The notes under the pieces are model-generated. The model was given only the letters and a program-made list of their open reading frames with translations, ran no database searches and was not told where the DNA came from. Shown here one piece after another: positions 10,641-22,400 of a DNA stretch of 64,000 bases. The first letter of the stretch is position 1. Every line of letters begins with the position of its first letter. The position numbers and the translations under genes are program-made. This DNA is from Oegoconia quadripuncta (taxonomy: Eukaryota > Arthropoda > Insecta > Lepidoptera > Autostichidae): NCBI GenBank assembly GCA_949316235.1, contig OX438755.1:17994151-18058150 (forward strand). Reading direction: 5' to 3'.

Positions 10641-12430
10641 GTAAATTCCAAAGGCAATATATTAGTTTCATATAAGAGGCTTATACATATATTACAGGAT
10701 CAATTCGGACCAGATTTCAAACTAATATTACAAATTCCAATAAGTACAGTCAAAGTAAAAAGTAGAAGTGTAGGTACTACATATTATTAGTTTCTAATTT
10801 ACTGACTGTCTCACATTTTATTTTCTACCCGTCAGTATTGAACCGATCGAACCATAAAAACTGCTATTTTATACAGTAATTGGTACGAAACGACAATTAA
10901 AGTAAAAGTCTAGAATCTATTTTTATTTGATATTTTGTTATCAATTAGGTTCAATTATTTGGCTACATTTTAATGATTACACATTTATCACTGACCTGAC
11001 TTTCAAATAAACTATTACTAATCTTTAAAAAAATCTAAGTATTGCTAACCATAATAATAATGTATTACTATCATGTATTACCTGGATTTTTTCTTGGTTA
11101 AGGCGAGAATAAATGCTGACGCAGAAAATCTGAGACTATGGGAACTTAGCAACATCAATGAACTATTTTTCAATAGCATAATTTTGCTAACACCGCTCAC
11201 TTTTGTTACTCATTATACGTCAGAGGTTGTGCAAAAAAATTATTAGAACTTAATCAAAAAAAAATTCTGCTTTTTTAAACCTCGGCATTACTTCATAATG
11301 TGGTTTCAAGGAATCATTTGCAGGTATCAACAGAACTGTGACAGACTAATTAATACTCGTATCGTCAGAGTGATAATAATATTGCATCGATATTTGAAAC
11401 ATGTCACGCACGCTTATCCAACATTTTAAATGTTATTGTCATTAAGGCTATTAATTTAAACGCATCTAATATTGTTGAATACAGTAACACTAACAGAGCA
11501 TAGACAAAATATAGTGAAAGAAAAAATAGAGCATATTATGTAAGTGAAATAGAAGATATTGGCATAGGATTTTTTTCTTTTTTCAAAACCATCGTCGACT
11601 CACGCGCCGGTTGGCCGGCCGATTGATATGCGACTGGCGGGATTCGTAGGTTTCCTATCATATTTTCTCCAAGATTTTTGTATTTATTTAATTTAATGAT
11701 GTAATTATGTGGAATGACACAAAGCTTTTTTCGATGATGGTTTTGGAAAACAAAAAAAAAATTAACTACCTACCTACGCCAATAACTTCTATTCCACTTA
11801 TCTAATATACCCTATTTTTTTTCTTACGGTAAAAAAACTCATCCGGTATAAAATCAAAATTTCGTCTATAGATCCAAAAAAATTCTATATTTTTTATGGT
11901 GTCCTGCCTTTTTTAGTGATAATATATTTGCTCGCGATTAAACTATAACCACATCTTCGTACATTTCTTTTGTAGCATCACAAAGTATAGAAACTATATT
12001 TATGCCACCACAAATTGTTACAAATGCTACAACTTAATAATAATAAGATTCTTTGGTGTATAAATGGTTTAACTTATAGACTAGTCGACACACGCCGAAT
12101 AATTGTTTAAATATTTATTTACCAACAATTTTTGATTTTTTATATTACTTAACTTACTATATTTACAATAATATCATTAATTAAAATTTAGCTAAATAGT
12201 TTAGTGATAATTGTAAAAGCATTTTTGGAAACGCAAAATAAATGCTAAAAGACCCTGATGATAAACTTTGTTATTTATGTAAATATATTATTATGCCATT
12301 CTATAAATAAACTGTGCCTTAGAAGGCAAAATTAACTATTTGACTATCACTGTCGACAAATTATACTAAATAAGATCCTAATTTTATATAATTAAGCTAA
12401 TTTCAATATATATCGGCAGCGCCTTTTTTT
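10641..12430. other. AT-rich intergenic sequence with one MITE
   Basis: Apart from the MITE at 11517-11850, nothing recognisable is seen: no open frame with coding-like composition, RNA gene or clear repeat. Confidence 0.4.
11517..11850. mobile_element. MITE of the 'CCGGATGAGTTTTTTTACCG' family (left end eroded)
   Basis: The right end 'ttacggtaaaaaaactcatccggtata' is intact. The left side begins inside the TIR at 'aaaaaatagagcatattatgtaagtgaaatagaag'. The interior holds 'gattgatatgcgactggcgggatt', shared with the copy at 14635-15384. Confidence 0.65.
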
Positions 12431-12820
12431 AATAGAAATGAAAACATGTATCTCAAATGACTTTAGTTGGTGATACTACTATTTCAAATCATAATTATCT
12501 AAGATTTAGTTTTTTCTACATATCCAGGTCAGCGTATTTAATGTCTGGCCGCAGCGGAACGGGACGGGACGTATCTGCGGACAATGCAATAAAACGAATC
12601 GTTCCGCCTCAGCTAGTTCTTAAAAAATGTATAGCGGCCGATTTTTGTGCTACAACCCTTTCCACTACGGCCGGGCCTGACTTGCATTTACCTACATTTC
12701 AAATATATACATATATTATATTTACATGGATTAAACAAATCCGCTCTGATTGCACTTCTTAGACTTCTGTCTAACGTCAAACAACCAATAGGACGAATAT
12801 AAATAACGTATTCCTATTAG

Positions 12821-13084
12821 TTGTTTTACAACTTACAACTCATCTCGTTTGACCTAATGCGCAAGCGAAATCGCTCAAATAGACTCATACGAAAAATATC
12901 AAAATGTATCCTGGTCACGGCTCCACTTTTGTATAAAAATTTAGTGAGAGAAACAATTGCTTCCATCGCAACCCAATTTGAATTGTGGAAAATGAAGATA
13001 AAATGGGACACTGTGTTATCCAAAATAACTGATAAATGGAAGGAAATACAAGATTACCTAAATTTCATCACAGATACAAGTTAA
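12821..13084 (+). CDS. Unrecognised 87-codon open frame
   Basis: An open frame from ATG to TAA with a basic N-terminal third (RKRNRSNRLIRKISK) and an amphipathic, Trp-containing C-terminal part (WKMKIKWDTVL, WKEIQDYLNF). I recognise no family. It lies between the convergent transferase genes, just upstream of another short frame (13358-13549). It may be chance or a remnant of an unknown element; nothing in the context supports a function. Confidence 0.15.
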   Translation: MFYNLQLISFDLMRKRNRSNRLIRKISKCILVTAPLLYKNLVRETIASIATQFELWKMKIKWDTVLSKITDKWKEIQDYLNFITDTS

Positions 13085-13357
13085 ACAAGGTGTTACATGA
13101 GTGATGCCGAGAACAAAATTTGTCGACTTCACTGTTTAACATGTGCATCTAGAAAATATGCAGTTGTTGTTTACATAGTTGATTTAAGACAAATTCTCCC
13201 ATAAGTCATGCAAATTACGACTTATGTCCATTATTGAATGAACGATTAAGCTCACACATTATTAAGCCGTTTCATTTTAATACAAAAGTACAAATTGATC
13301 ATCACACAGCAATTTGGTAAGTTATAAATTATTTGGTATGTAATTCGTAAAGTATGG

Positions 13358-13549
13358 ATGGTAACGCTTTTGGTAATTGCTTGCTTGATACTGCCCACAC
13401 AGTCGATAGTCGCCTTTTATTGTCTATACTCTTTTTTTCAATGCAGGAGTGTAAAGAACAACTATTCTATCGGTTCGGGCACTTCGGGCAGTCTTAAAAC
13501 GAAGGAACTTACGGCCAAAACACATTACCACGGCATGGACTGGAAATAG
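13358..13549 (+). CDS. Candidate small secreted protein or orphan last exon (63 codons)
   Basis: ATG to TAG frame. The first 19 residues (MVTLLVIACLILPTQSIVA) look like a signal peptide. The C-terminal half (VKNNYSIGSGTSGSLKTKEL onwards, ending HYHGMDWK) is less AT-biased than its surroundings. A strong polypyrimidine-CAG acceptor (ctctttttttcaatgcag, ending 13445) lies inside the frame, so the C-terminal part could instead be a last exon whose other exons I cannot find. No family recognised. Confidence 0.25.
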   Translation: MVTLLVIACLILPTQSIVAFYCLYSFFQCRSVKNNYSIGSGTSGSLKTKELTAKTHYHGMDWK

Positions 13550-14782
13550 TGAATTATCTATAAGCCGGCTCGTTAAAGATAAAAGATTCAAAGTCGACCT
13601 ACTTTTCTCTGTATTTATATCTCATAATCACTAAGTGGGGTTGTAGAATTGTCAATTGTGGACATACATTTTTAGTCAAATTTACCCTCCGCCCATTTCG
13701 CAGTTAATCAATGTGCACATCCCAATGTTCACGACAAATGACGTCGTAGTTTCTCATCGTATCGTATGTTGTAGATTTCCACGACACGATATTACACCGT
13801 GGTTATGTTTATGGCCTTAAGGGTGCATTTACGTTACAGCAAGCACGAAAATTAATACCAATAAAATTACATAAAATAGTCAATACTGTTAATACGAGTA
13901 CATAATAACTTTTAACATAGTTTGATGGTATTGCTTAGGGTTTCAATGGTTTAGTTTACGAAAAATTGCCTTAATTTTTTTTTTCATTAAGTAATCTACT
14001 GAGACTCTATATGTGGACTATTTCATGTAATTTTATGCTTATTAATAAAAAAATCGAAAATACACGTGATGTTGGGACATTGCCAGCTCGTAATGTAAAT
14101 GCACCCTTCATATACATCTAATAACCTCAAAGGGTTTATCACAATTTTATATACAGACTGACTAATTTATAATTTGTTGAATGAGTATTGTTTCTAACAA
14201 TATCAGATTACTTATAATAATGGAGACTCGCACCCATTAATGAGAACTTTAACAAATTATTTTATACCTTATTTTCAATTCGACGCGTTTTCAAATCACA
14301 TGGCCTACGTTTGAGCTTTCTGTTAATTTTTTTCATACGAAGCAAGCTGTGATTCCGTTTGTCACTAAAGAAGCGACGCTTAACGTCCTCTCTAATGATT
14401 TCGTGTTGCTATTTGCAAAAAGAAAATATCTACGTAAAGCTGATGATTGTGTTTTATAAAGGTTCACACTGCCTTTACATATTTGTAATATAAAGTGGCT
14501 ACTTAGTTATAATAAATAAATGACTTATTATGACTTGGATCATGTTTTAACGTTTAAACACAAAATATTACCGCAGTGTGGCACATAGCAGTACAAACCT
14601 GGATGAACTGTAGTTCTTAAAATACTACTATAAATATACCGAATGAGTTTTTTACCGAAAGGATTACATAATACGTATGTAAGTGAAATAGAAGTTATTG
14701 GCATAGGTAGTTTAATTATATTTTTTTCAAATCCATAAACGAATAAAAGCCATTTTTGTAGCCAATTACACATAGTTACATC

Positions 14783-15127
14783 CTTAGATTAATGATTGGT
14801 CTCCGCGCCGCTACGACTAGATACCGTCAGCGTACTCGAAAAATGCGGCAACAAATACTACGCCGTATTCGGCGTACCCGCGCAGTCACGCCACAAGTTC
14901 AAATTTCAAATTTTGGTTTAAGACTGAAGCAAAATGCCGGTTTGCGTAGTCAAACTATGTAATAACAATACTACAAAAAACAAGAAAGATACTGGCATCA
15001 CATACCATCAGTAAGTACTGTATAAATCTACACACTACAATATTGAGTTGCCGCATTCAGGAACCTGTTTTTTCTTCATAGTGCGGTATCTAGTCGTAGC
15101 GGCGCGGAGACCAATCATTAATCTAAG
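14783..15127 (+). mobile_element. P-element-like MITE with perfect 44-bp TIRs and a THAP first exon
   Basis: The terminal inverted repeats 14783-14826 and 15084-15127 are exact reverse complements over 44 bp (start CTTAGATTAATGATTGGTCT). Both sides carry the 8-bp direct repeat GTTACATC (14775-14782, 15128-15135), a target-site duplication of the length made by P and hAT transposases. The interior encodes a THAP-like N-terminus (14934-15010) ending at a consensus donor. P-element transposases carry an N-terminal THAP DNA-binding domain, so an internally deleted P-like element is the best fit. No catalytic region remains. Confidence 0.75.
14934..15010 (+). pseudogene. THAP-domain first exon remnant of a P-like transposase
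   Basis: ATG at 14934 opens MPVCVVKLCNNNTTKNKKDT and continues G-I-T-Y-H before the splice donor gtaagt at 15011. This matches the start of C2CH THAP domains: M-P-x-C-x4-C-x-N, then a basic stretch, then an (F/Y)H just ahead of an exon junction. The second Cys-His pair and the rest of the transposase are missing from this deleted copy, so no complete domain is encoded here. Confidence 0.65.
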
Positions 15128-15692
15128 GTTACATCTTTAAATTAAATAAAAAACGCACGCGCCCGCCGGAGATTGATATGCGATTGGCGGGATTTGTAGC
15201 GTTCCTATCATGCGAAATTTATATTTTCTCCAAGTTTTCATTATTTATTTCATTTAATGATGTAATTATGTGGAATAGGCTACAAACACGCTTGTCAAAT
15301 GACACAATTAACGCATTATTCGAAAATAAATCTGAAAAAAAAACTACCTATTTTCTTCCTTACGGTAAAAAAACTCATCCAGTAGAACAGCGTTCTTAGA
15401 TGAATTCTATCGTACTTAGCAAGTAGCACTAGAGAGATTAGTTAGTTCCATAGACTAGAAGAACACCACTAGGAACACCTGTAGCCAACCAGCTATTGTC
15501 TCGAAGACATCCTGAATATTTACATTTAAATACCGAATGATGTGCAAGTTTACGGGACTTTATTTTTAAATACTATTAAATAGGTCATGTCAACCCCTTA
15601 CGAGAAATTTAAATCATAACTAAAGAGTTTCTCACATTAGAGATGTATTTACACACAAATAATTTTGGAAGAATTGTCGACAACTTTTCTAG

Positions 15693-15698
15693 TTTATT
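15693..15698 (-). promoter_or_regulatory. Possible polyadenylation signal for C1GALT1-like B
   Basis: AATAAA on the minus strand, about 590 nt after the stop codon of the minus-strand transferase gene. Weak evidence in AT-rich DNA. Confidence 0.2.
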
Positions 15699-16043
15699 TT
15701 CAAAAATTCCTATTCGAATTTTTGAAAATTCACATAATTAGCATTCCCGATGGATTTACACATTCGCTTTCGAAATTGAATAATCATAAGGTTGACAGTT
15801 AAGAGATTGACAACGGTTCACCATTGGTTAGTTTTAGTTTATGGTTACGTTCCATTTTATCTTCAAAATATTACCACTTTAGTCAAAGTTCTTGTACATA
15901 ATATTTTCCGCGTAACGGATAAGAATTGCTTGTTTGATTAAATTGGTAACACAGCTTTCAAAAATGCGGAACGTTACCCAATAGAAAACAAATTCGCACT
16001 TGGAACTGTTTTGAAAGTTTAAAAATCGAACCCCAGCCGCCGT

Positions 16044-16169
16044 AGCATGACATCGTTTGTCGCGCGCAACGTAGGTGTGAGAGTGGGATAGTTGTATATA
16101 TCGTCCAAGCGAATGAGCAGGACAAATATTACTTCGCGCGACATAAACATTTATCGCACCTGTCATACT
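16044..16169. mobile_element. MITE with 'AGCATGACATCG' terminal inverted repeats
   Basis: About 126 bp, starting agcatgacatcgtttgtcgcg and ending with a degenerate inverted copy (cgcgacataaacatttatcgcacctgtcat). The interior 'gagagtgggatagttgtatat.tcgtccaagcgaatgagcaggac' is shared with copies at 32728-32852, 36922-37035 and 25755-25826. It lies just 3' of the minus-strand transferase stop. Confidence 0.7.
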
Positions 16170-16283
16170 CTAGTGCAGGTATGATCAACATTTTTTTAAG
16201 CCAATTGCATATCACATCGAATCGAAAATGTGTCGAATTGAAAACGCGTCTAGTTGTAAAACGCTTGATTACATCGCTTAACC

Positions 16284-16472
16284 TCACTGACCGCCAGTCA
16301 CCGCCACCACCGCCGCCGCCGTTGCGTTGCTGGGGCCGGCAACCTTCGGCTCACTGTGACCGTAGCCGATGCCGTAGGGCCGCAGGTGGTATATTAGGTA
16401 GTCCAACACGTACATCTCCTCTGGGTTCACGTAGTGGAAGGACACGGCGTGGTCTGAACAGCAGTCCAGGCC
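16284..16472 (-). CDS. C1GALT1: C1GALT1-like B exon 7, terminal
   Basis: Acceptor 'cctcag' before 16472; stop TGA at 16286-16284. Encodes [38 protein letters not shown] and a 22-residue tail ending in an Ala/Val run written by GCC/GCG/GTG repeats (CCGCC-type repeat on the plus strand near 16301-16325). Confidence 0.93.
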   Translation of the reverse strand, partial: GLDCCSDHAVSFHYVNPEEMYVLDYLIYHLRPYGIGYGHSEPKVAGPSNATAAAVVAVTGGQ

Positions 16473-19400
16473 CTGAGGAATGTCCAATATTAGTTTTTTA
16501 AAGAAGATTGTAATTTATACGGCGGTGTTATTTAGATAGATAAGTATTCATTTGCAACTATGATGATCACACACATAAACTTTGGTTTGAAGGATGAAGA
16601 CAAGAATTCTACTGTAACCTGAGGGTCTGTCATGAGACACAACTAGAGAGTTAAATGAATTTGATGTGAATCACGAATTGATATGACCTACGAGAAACCG
16701 CATAGAAGCATCCGACTTTAGCCTAAATCAAATTCAGCCGTATTGTTAAACAAAATATTTATGCGTTTGCTTTATCCTCAGTTTGAAAAGAATGAAAACG
16801 CATTTTTTTTAATGCACAACGGGTTGTTACTTGACCTTAATCACACCTGATGTTAAGTGATGATGAGGTCGAAGGTAGAAGCGTACTGACCCGGAAACCC
16901 CAACACATTTGGAGGACTAGCTATCTTATCTCTGACAACCGGAACAAAATAATGCTATTAACATTGCTGCTTGGCGGCAGATTTAGATAAGATGGTGGTA
17001 GCTAGCCAGGCGGACATTTAAAATGCCCTACCACCACCCAAACCGAGTACTTAAACATGTACCCCGCTGGGGATCAAACCCGCGACCTCCGAATCGTAAA
17101 CCCAATATTGTTTACATTGAGCCACGGAGGCGGTTAAAATAATAAAAAGATTTACTTTGAGTTATTATACGAGAGATACGGTTGAACTAGCTTGTAAGGA
17201 AATCGATCTACCTACTCCGATCTATGTTTATTAACGTAGTCAGGATTTTGTAACACTTTTGAAATAATTTTATTTAGATTTTAAGTACATTGGTCCTATT
17301 TTTGAGTTTCTTTCGTAGTGAACACTTAATGAAGTGGTGGGATTATTTGTTGCAATAGTGACAACATGGCCGCTCTAGCGGACTCTAGTCCGCCATATTG
17401 GATTTATGATGATGACATGGCTTCTTGGCGTGAACTCAGCGAGTGAAGTTGCATTTTTGTTTTTATTTCTTAAATTTGTACATTCTGAGTTTTGAAGTTT
17501 AATAACGGCAGAATATTGTACGGCAAAAGTCAGTGATGGTGTACAAGTGGAGGGAAGTGTAAATTAAACTGCGCGACGAAGCCGGCGAAATCTGAAAATT
17601 ACCACAGAATGAATATTACAGAAGACTAGACTGTATGGGCTCAGATCCCTTTGCCTTCCAACATTGTTGGAGAATTAACCAAAAAAAAATATATTATGAC
17701 ATATTCCCTATGATACTCGTACTTCCGGCACCACGAATTTAACGACAAACGGTTGAGGTGTTTAGGCTGTAAGTGGTATCATGCATACATAAGCAAATTT
17801 TTGCGTCGCTTCGGCAAAAATACATGCACCCGGAAAACATAACCTCTTTCCTGAGACAGTAGGGTAAAAAGCGAAAAATCCATTACTTACCTCGTCGCTG
17901 GGATAGTAGATGTACGACCAGTACCAAAACTTCTTGTCTTTGTTGGGGAACAAGTGGTCGCGCGGCACGAACGGGAAGAAGCGGCCGCGTTTCAGCGAGT
18001 CGCGGGAGTCTATCGCCTTCACACCTATGCGGTCCAGGCATATGCCTGAAAGAGACAGAGATAGTTTCTGAATACCATACATTACGTCTTTTTTCTTAAT
18101 ACTCACAAATTTTTAGATCAAACAATTAAAAGATCATGTCAACGCCATATTAATAAAAAAAGGGTTATTGAAATGATTTGCTTAGATTTTGAGTACATTT
18201 ATAAGTTGGTACAATCTCTCCGTCCCTACAAAATCTACAAGTGCAAATTTTCAAATAAATATTTCTTGTTATATTTACATTTAAATGTGAAATCAATTAC
18301 GATGTTACATTTAAATTTATATTACAACATTAGTGACTACTTGAATACCAAAATTGGTGTACTTCGACGAGCTCCCAAAAATTATAAAATTGTATTAGTT
18401 TTATACGTTTCATTAAAAAAATAAGAACTACAACAATCCTGTGTGTTTCTTGCGCCGCTTCTTTTCCCACAAATGATTTCCTTTTCCGAAGCGGTAGTAG
18501 CTTGGACATACTGACAGACAGATAAATGCTTAAGCCCTATTATTATTTCCAATGGATTTAACTCACATTCAACAAATGATATCATGTATCTTACGTTAAA
18601 ATAAATGAAATATTTTAAAAAGAGCAACTCTCGAGTTACTCGTTCTTCTGGGGTAGTTAGCCGTATGAATGAACGGTAACTGTATCTCATATGACGGAGT
18701 TTCTTACTCATTCTTGTATTCAGCGTTATGAATGAGATGTTTTTTATTTCATATTTAATTTTTATGACTTACGAAAATAAAAATTTTCTTTTTTTTAATG
18801 CACAAAGAGTCACTTGACCTCAATCACACCTGATGTTAAGTGAAGATGAATCCGAAAGTGGAAACGTACTGACTCGGAAACCCCATCTTATTTGGGGGAC
18901 TGGCTATCTTATCTCTGACAACCGGAACACAGCAATGATATTAACATTGCAGTTTGTCGGCAGACTTAGATAAGATGGTGGTAGCTCAGGGGGGCATCTA
19001 AAATTCCCCACCTCCAACGAAAGTAAATAGTAACATACCCATCTCGGCGTCCTCAGCACCATGGTCGTCCGCTTTGCAAAGATGCGGCGACGGCAGCCCC
19101 TTGTTCACGAATAAGTCAAGCGCGGCTCGACTCAGCACATAGCCCGCGCCGCCACTCATATATCCCTGAAACCATACACTGTCATTATTATGGCGAATAC
19201 CAAGATTAAATTAAGATTTCTTTTTAAATACATAATAAATAAAATCGCTCTGACCTGCATTCGGGAAGCCTTTTTTTTAGTAAATTGCCTATATAGGCTC
19301 TAACAAAATTAACCCGACAAACGTTGTAGAGTGTATGTATAGGATGTACCTACTACGAAAAAAATGAAACATTAAAGTTAACAGATTTTATTCAGAAAAT

Positions 19401-22400
19401 AAAATTTAGAAATGTAAATCTTGTGAGTTGGACTTTAATGGCCGCGCGCTCTAAATACTTTACCACAACACACAAATACGTGCCGCAGTATCTTTGAAGA
19501 TGCCGAAAGGCGACCACTCTCCGCTCGCCGCCGGCGCTTGCCCCGGCGCCGCCGCGACTTGCTGTGATTGGTTGCGCCCTGTGCCCCGCCACCCCCTGTG
19601 GCGTCGTCCATATCAATGGAACGTTGCCTGTTTTTTCTCATTGATAAAACAAGGTACAATCGAAATGAAGTAAGTCTGTTAATGTGTATTTTCATTTGCA
19701 TACATACATAATGTCACGCCTGTTTCCCGTTGGGGTAGGCAGAGACCACAGACTTCCACTTGCTACGATCCTGACACACCTCTTCTGCTTCCTTCACTCT
19801 CATAAGGTTGTTCATACATGCTCGTCGGTTTAGGGTACTACGTACGTTCGCCGTGGTCTTCCCCTACCAACACTACCATCCACATTTGCTTTGTATATCT
19901 CTTTCGTAAGTCTTCTTTCATTCATCCTCTCCACATGTCCAAACCATCTCAGCATACCTTTTTCAATCTTTGTCACTACATCTTCATTCACACTGCTTAA
20001 CTTCCTAATTACACTATTTCTGATTCTATCTTTCAGAGTCACCCCATTCATACTTCTCAATGATCTCATTTCCACTGCATTTATTCTACTTTCATTCTTC
20101 TTTTGCCATACCCAGCATTCACTCCCGTAAGTCAGTGTTGGAACCAGCACCCCGCCATGAAAAGCCAGACGAGCTTTTTTAGACACATTCTGGCTCCTCA
20201 TAAAGGCATGCAGTGCTCCATTTACCTGATTTCCGGCATTCACTCTTCTTTCGATGTCCTTCTCACACTTACCATCCCTTGTAAACAGTGAACCCAAATA
20301 CACAAATTCACGCACTTGCTCCACTTTTTCTCCGTCTATCAAAATATTGCAATCCGTCATACATACCCCTCTCTCAAATACCATAACTTTCGTTTTAATC
20401 ACATTGATTTTCATTCCTTTTTCTTTCAAAGCCGTATTCATAAGTGTTACCATCTCTTGTAACTCCTCTTGGGACGACGCAAGGATTACTTGATCATCGG
20501 CATAGAGGAGACATTTGACGAGTAACCCATTCATTCTCAATCCACATTCATACTCTTTCAATATTTGCAGGCAAACTTACATTTAATTTTTTTACTCGGA
20601 AACAAAATTGTTAAAAGTTTTTTTAATGAATATATTACTTTATTGTCATGTACGTGCAATTGCCAAAGTTTGTCGGGTTAATTTTGTTAGACCTTATATA
20701 TACAATTAAATGAAAACATCCATAATTCGGGTACACGTGTCCGTATTCATCATACAAAGTGGGATTCGAACCCGCGACCTTTTAGTATCCTTTCAGAGTT
20801 TCTAACCACTACACCGAACAGTGGTTCTATTACATAATTTCATCGTTATCGTCGTCGGTTACGTTCTGATGTTATTGGTTGGTACATCGCTCGTTCGGAA
20901 ATTTCACGGTTTCTCATTGGTCAACGTAATCGATAACGATATCTATGAAGTTATGTAATCAAGGGCAAGTTAGGTAGACCACTCGGTAATCTAAATCATC
21001 TAACCTGTTTCGTGAAAGGTTTAAAGCGGCAGCCGAAGTAGATCGGGTCTGATGCCTTATAATCGGACAGCATATATCTAAGGTTTTCTACCACCACGTA
21101 TCTGAAACAAAATATGGCATTTGATAATAAATAAATAAATATCCTTAGACCTACAAACAGCACCATCTAGTTCCACAGTAAGCAACTATAGGCGTGTGTT
21201 GTGGACACCAGATGGTTGATATACTACATAAATACATTTTTTTTATATATGAGAGGGCGGCAAACGAGCATGCGGGTCACCTGATGGAAAGCAATCACCG
21301 CCGCCCATGGACACCCGCAACACCAAAAGGGTCACAGATGCGTTGCCGACCTTTGAGGAAGGTGTAGGCTCGTTTCTTGAAGGTTCCAATGTCGTACTCG
21401 TTCGGGAATACCGCTGCCGGAAGTCCGTTCCACAGGGTGGTTGTACGTGGTAAGAAGTTTCTTGAGAAACGTACAGTGGTAGACTTCCACTCATCCAGGT
21501 GATGTGGATGGAAATTTAATTTTCGGCGAGAAGTGTATCGGTTAAATTGAGCAGCGGGTATTAGCTCGAACAGTTCTTCAGAACACTCCCCATGAAATAT
21601 GCGATAGAGAATGCAGAGGGACGCGACGTCTCTTCGCAACGCCAGGGAACCCAGTCGGTCAGTGAGACTCTCTTGGCCGACAATTCGGACTGCGCGACGT
21701 TGAACGCGGTCAAAAGGAAGAAGCTGGTACTGAGGTGCCCCAGCCCATAGGTGAGAACAATACTCCACGTGCGGCCGAACTTGCGCCTTATAACTTTTTG
21801 GAGGCCAACTTGGCCTTATCCTCCAGATGGCCGCGGAATTGAACGTTACTAGAGATGTTCACTCCGAGAATCCCAATACTCAGCTTAACGTCAAGGGGAG
21901 TGCTTTGAAATTGAAGAGACAGGAGAAATGGAATCTTCTTTGCGGTGAATGCGCAATACATTTTTTTTTGTAAATAAATACTTATTAAAAATGAAAGCAT
22001 CCATAACTCGGGTACACGTCCACGTATTCATCACACAAACACGTGGTCAGTGTTGCTAACCACTACACCAAACAGGGGTTCTATTACATAATTTCATTTC
22101 GGTTACATTCTGACATGTGATTGGTTGGCTCATCGCTCATTCGGCAAATTGACGGTTTCTCATTGGTCAACGTAATCGATAACGATACCGATGAAGTTAC
22201 GTAATCAAAGGGCTTGTCGTCAAAATGATGACCTTTTGATGATTTGATGACCTTCATTTATACCTTATTATACCTTAAGAATTCAAATTAGGTCAGCACA
22301 ATGAATGTAACTATAGATATACGCCAATAGATTAGTTATCGAAGTGACACCTTTGGTCGGCGTATTGTTCTCAGTTCTTTGTCCAAACGTTTGTAAATAA

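Larger units (their letters stand above)
14635..15384. mobile_element. MITE of the 'CCGGATGAGTTTTTTTACCG' family, interrupted by a nested element
   Basis: The left end 'tataccgaatgagttttttaccg' and right end 'cggtaaaaaaactcatccagta' are TIRs of the family best seen at 28803-29168. The body includes 'taagtgaaatagaagttattggcatagg' and 'gattgatatgcgattggcgg'. The element is split at 14782/15128 by the 345-bp P-like element; without that insertion it would be about 400 bp, close to the intact copy. Confidence 0.75.
19275..20706. mobile_element. TIR-bounded element carrying a GC-rich island and a nested RTE-like LINE
   Basis: Sequences around 19292-19325 (ctaacaaaattaacccgaca) and 20660-20695 (gtttgtcgggttaattttgttag) are inverted copies. 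With flanking similarity they bound an element of about 1.4 kb. Inside are a GC-rich block (19440-19625) and a LINE fragment on the minus strand (19708-20570). The superfamily is not recognised. Confidence 0.5.

Noticed and set aside
16301..16325. CCACCGCCGCCGCC microsatellite
   Set aside because: On the minus strand it encodes the Ala/Val tail of paralogue B in frame with the terminal exon, so it is coding sequence, not an independent repeat.
16181..16501. 106-codon plus-strand frame rich in Pro and Arg
   Set aside because: It overlaps the terminal exon of paralogue B on the opposite strand; its composition comes from that exon.
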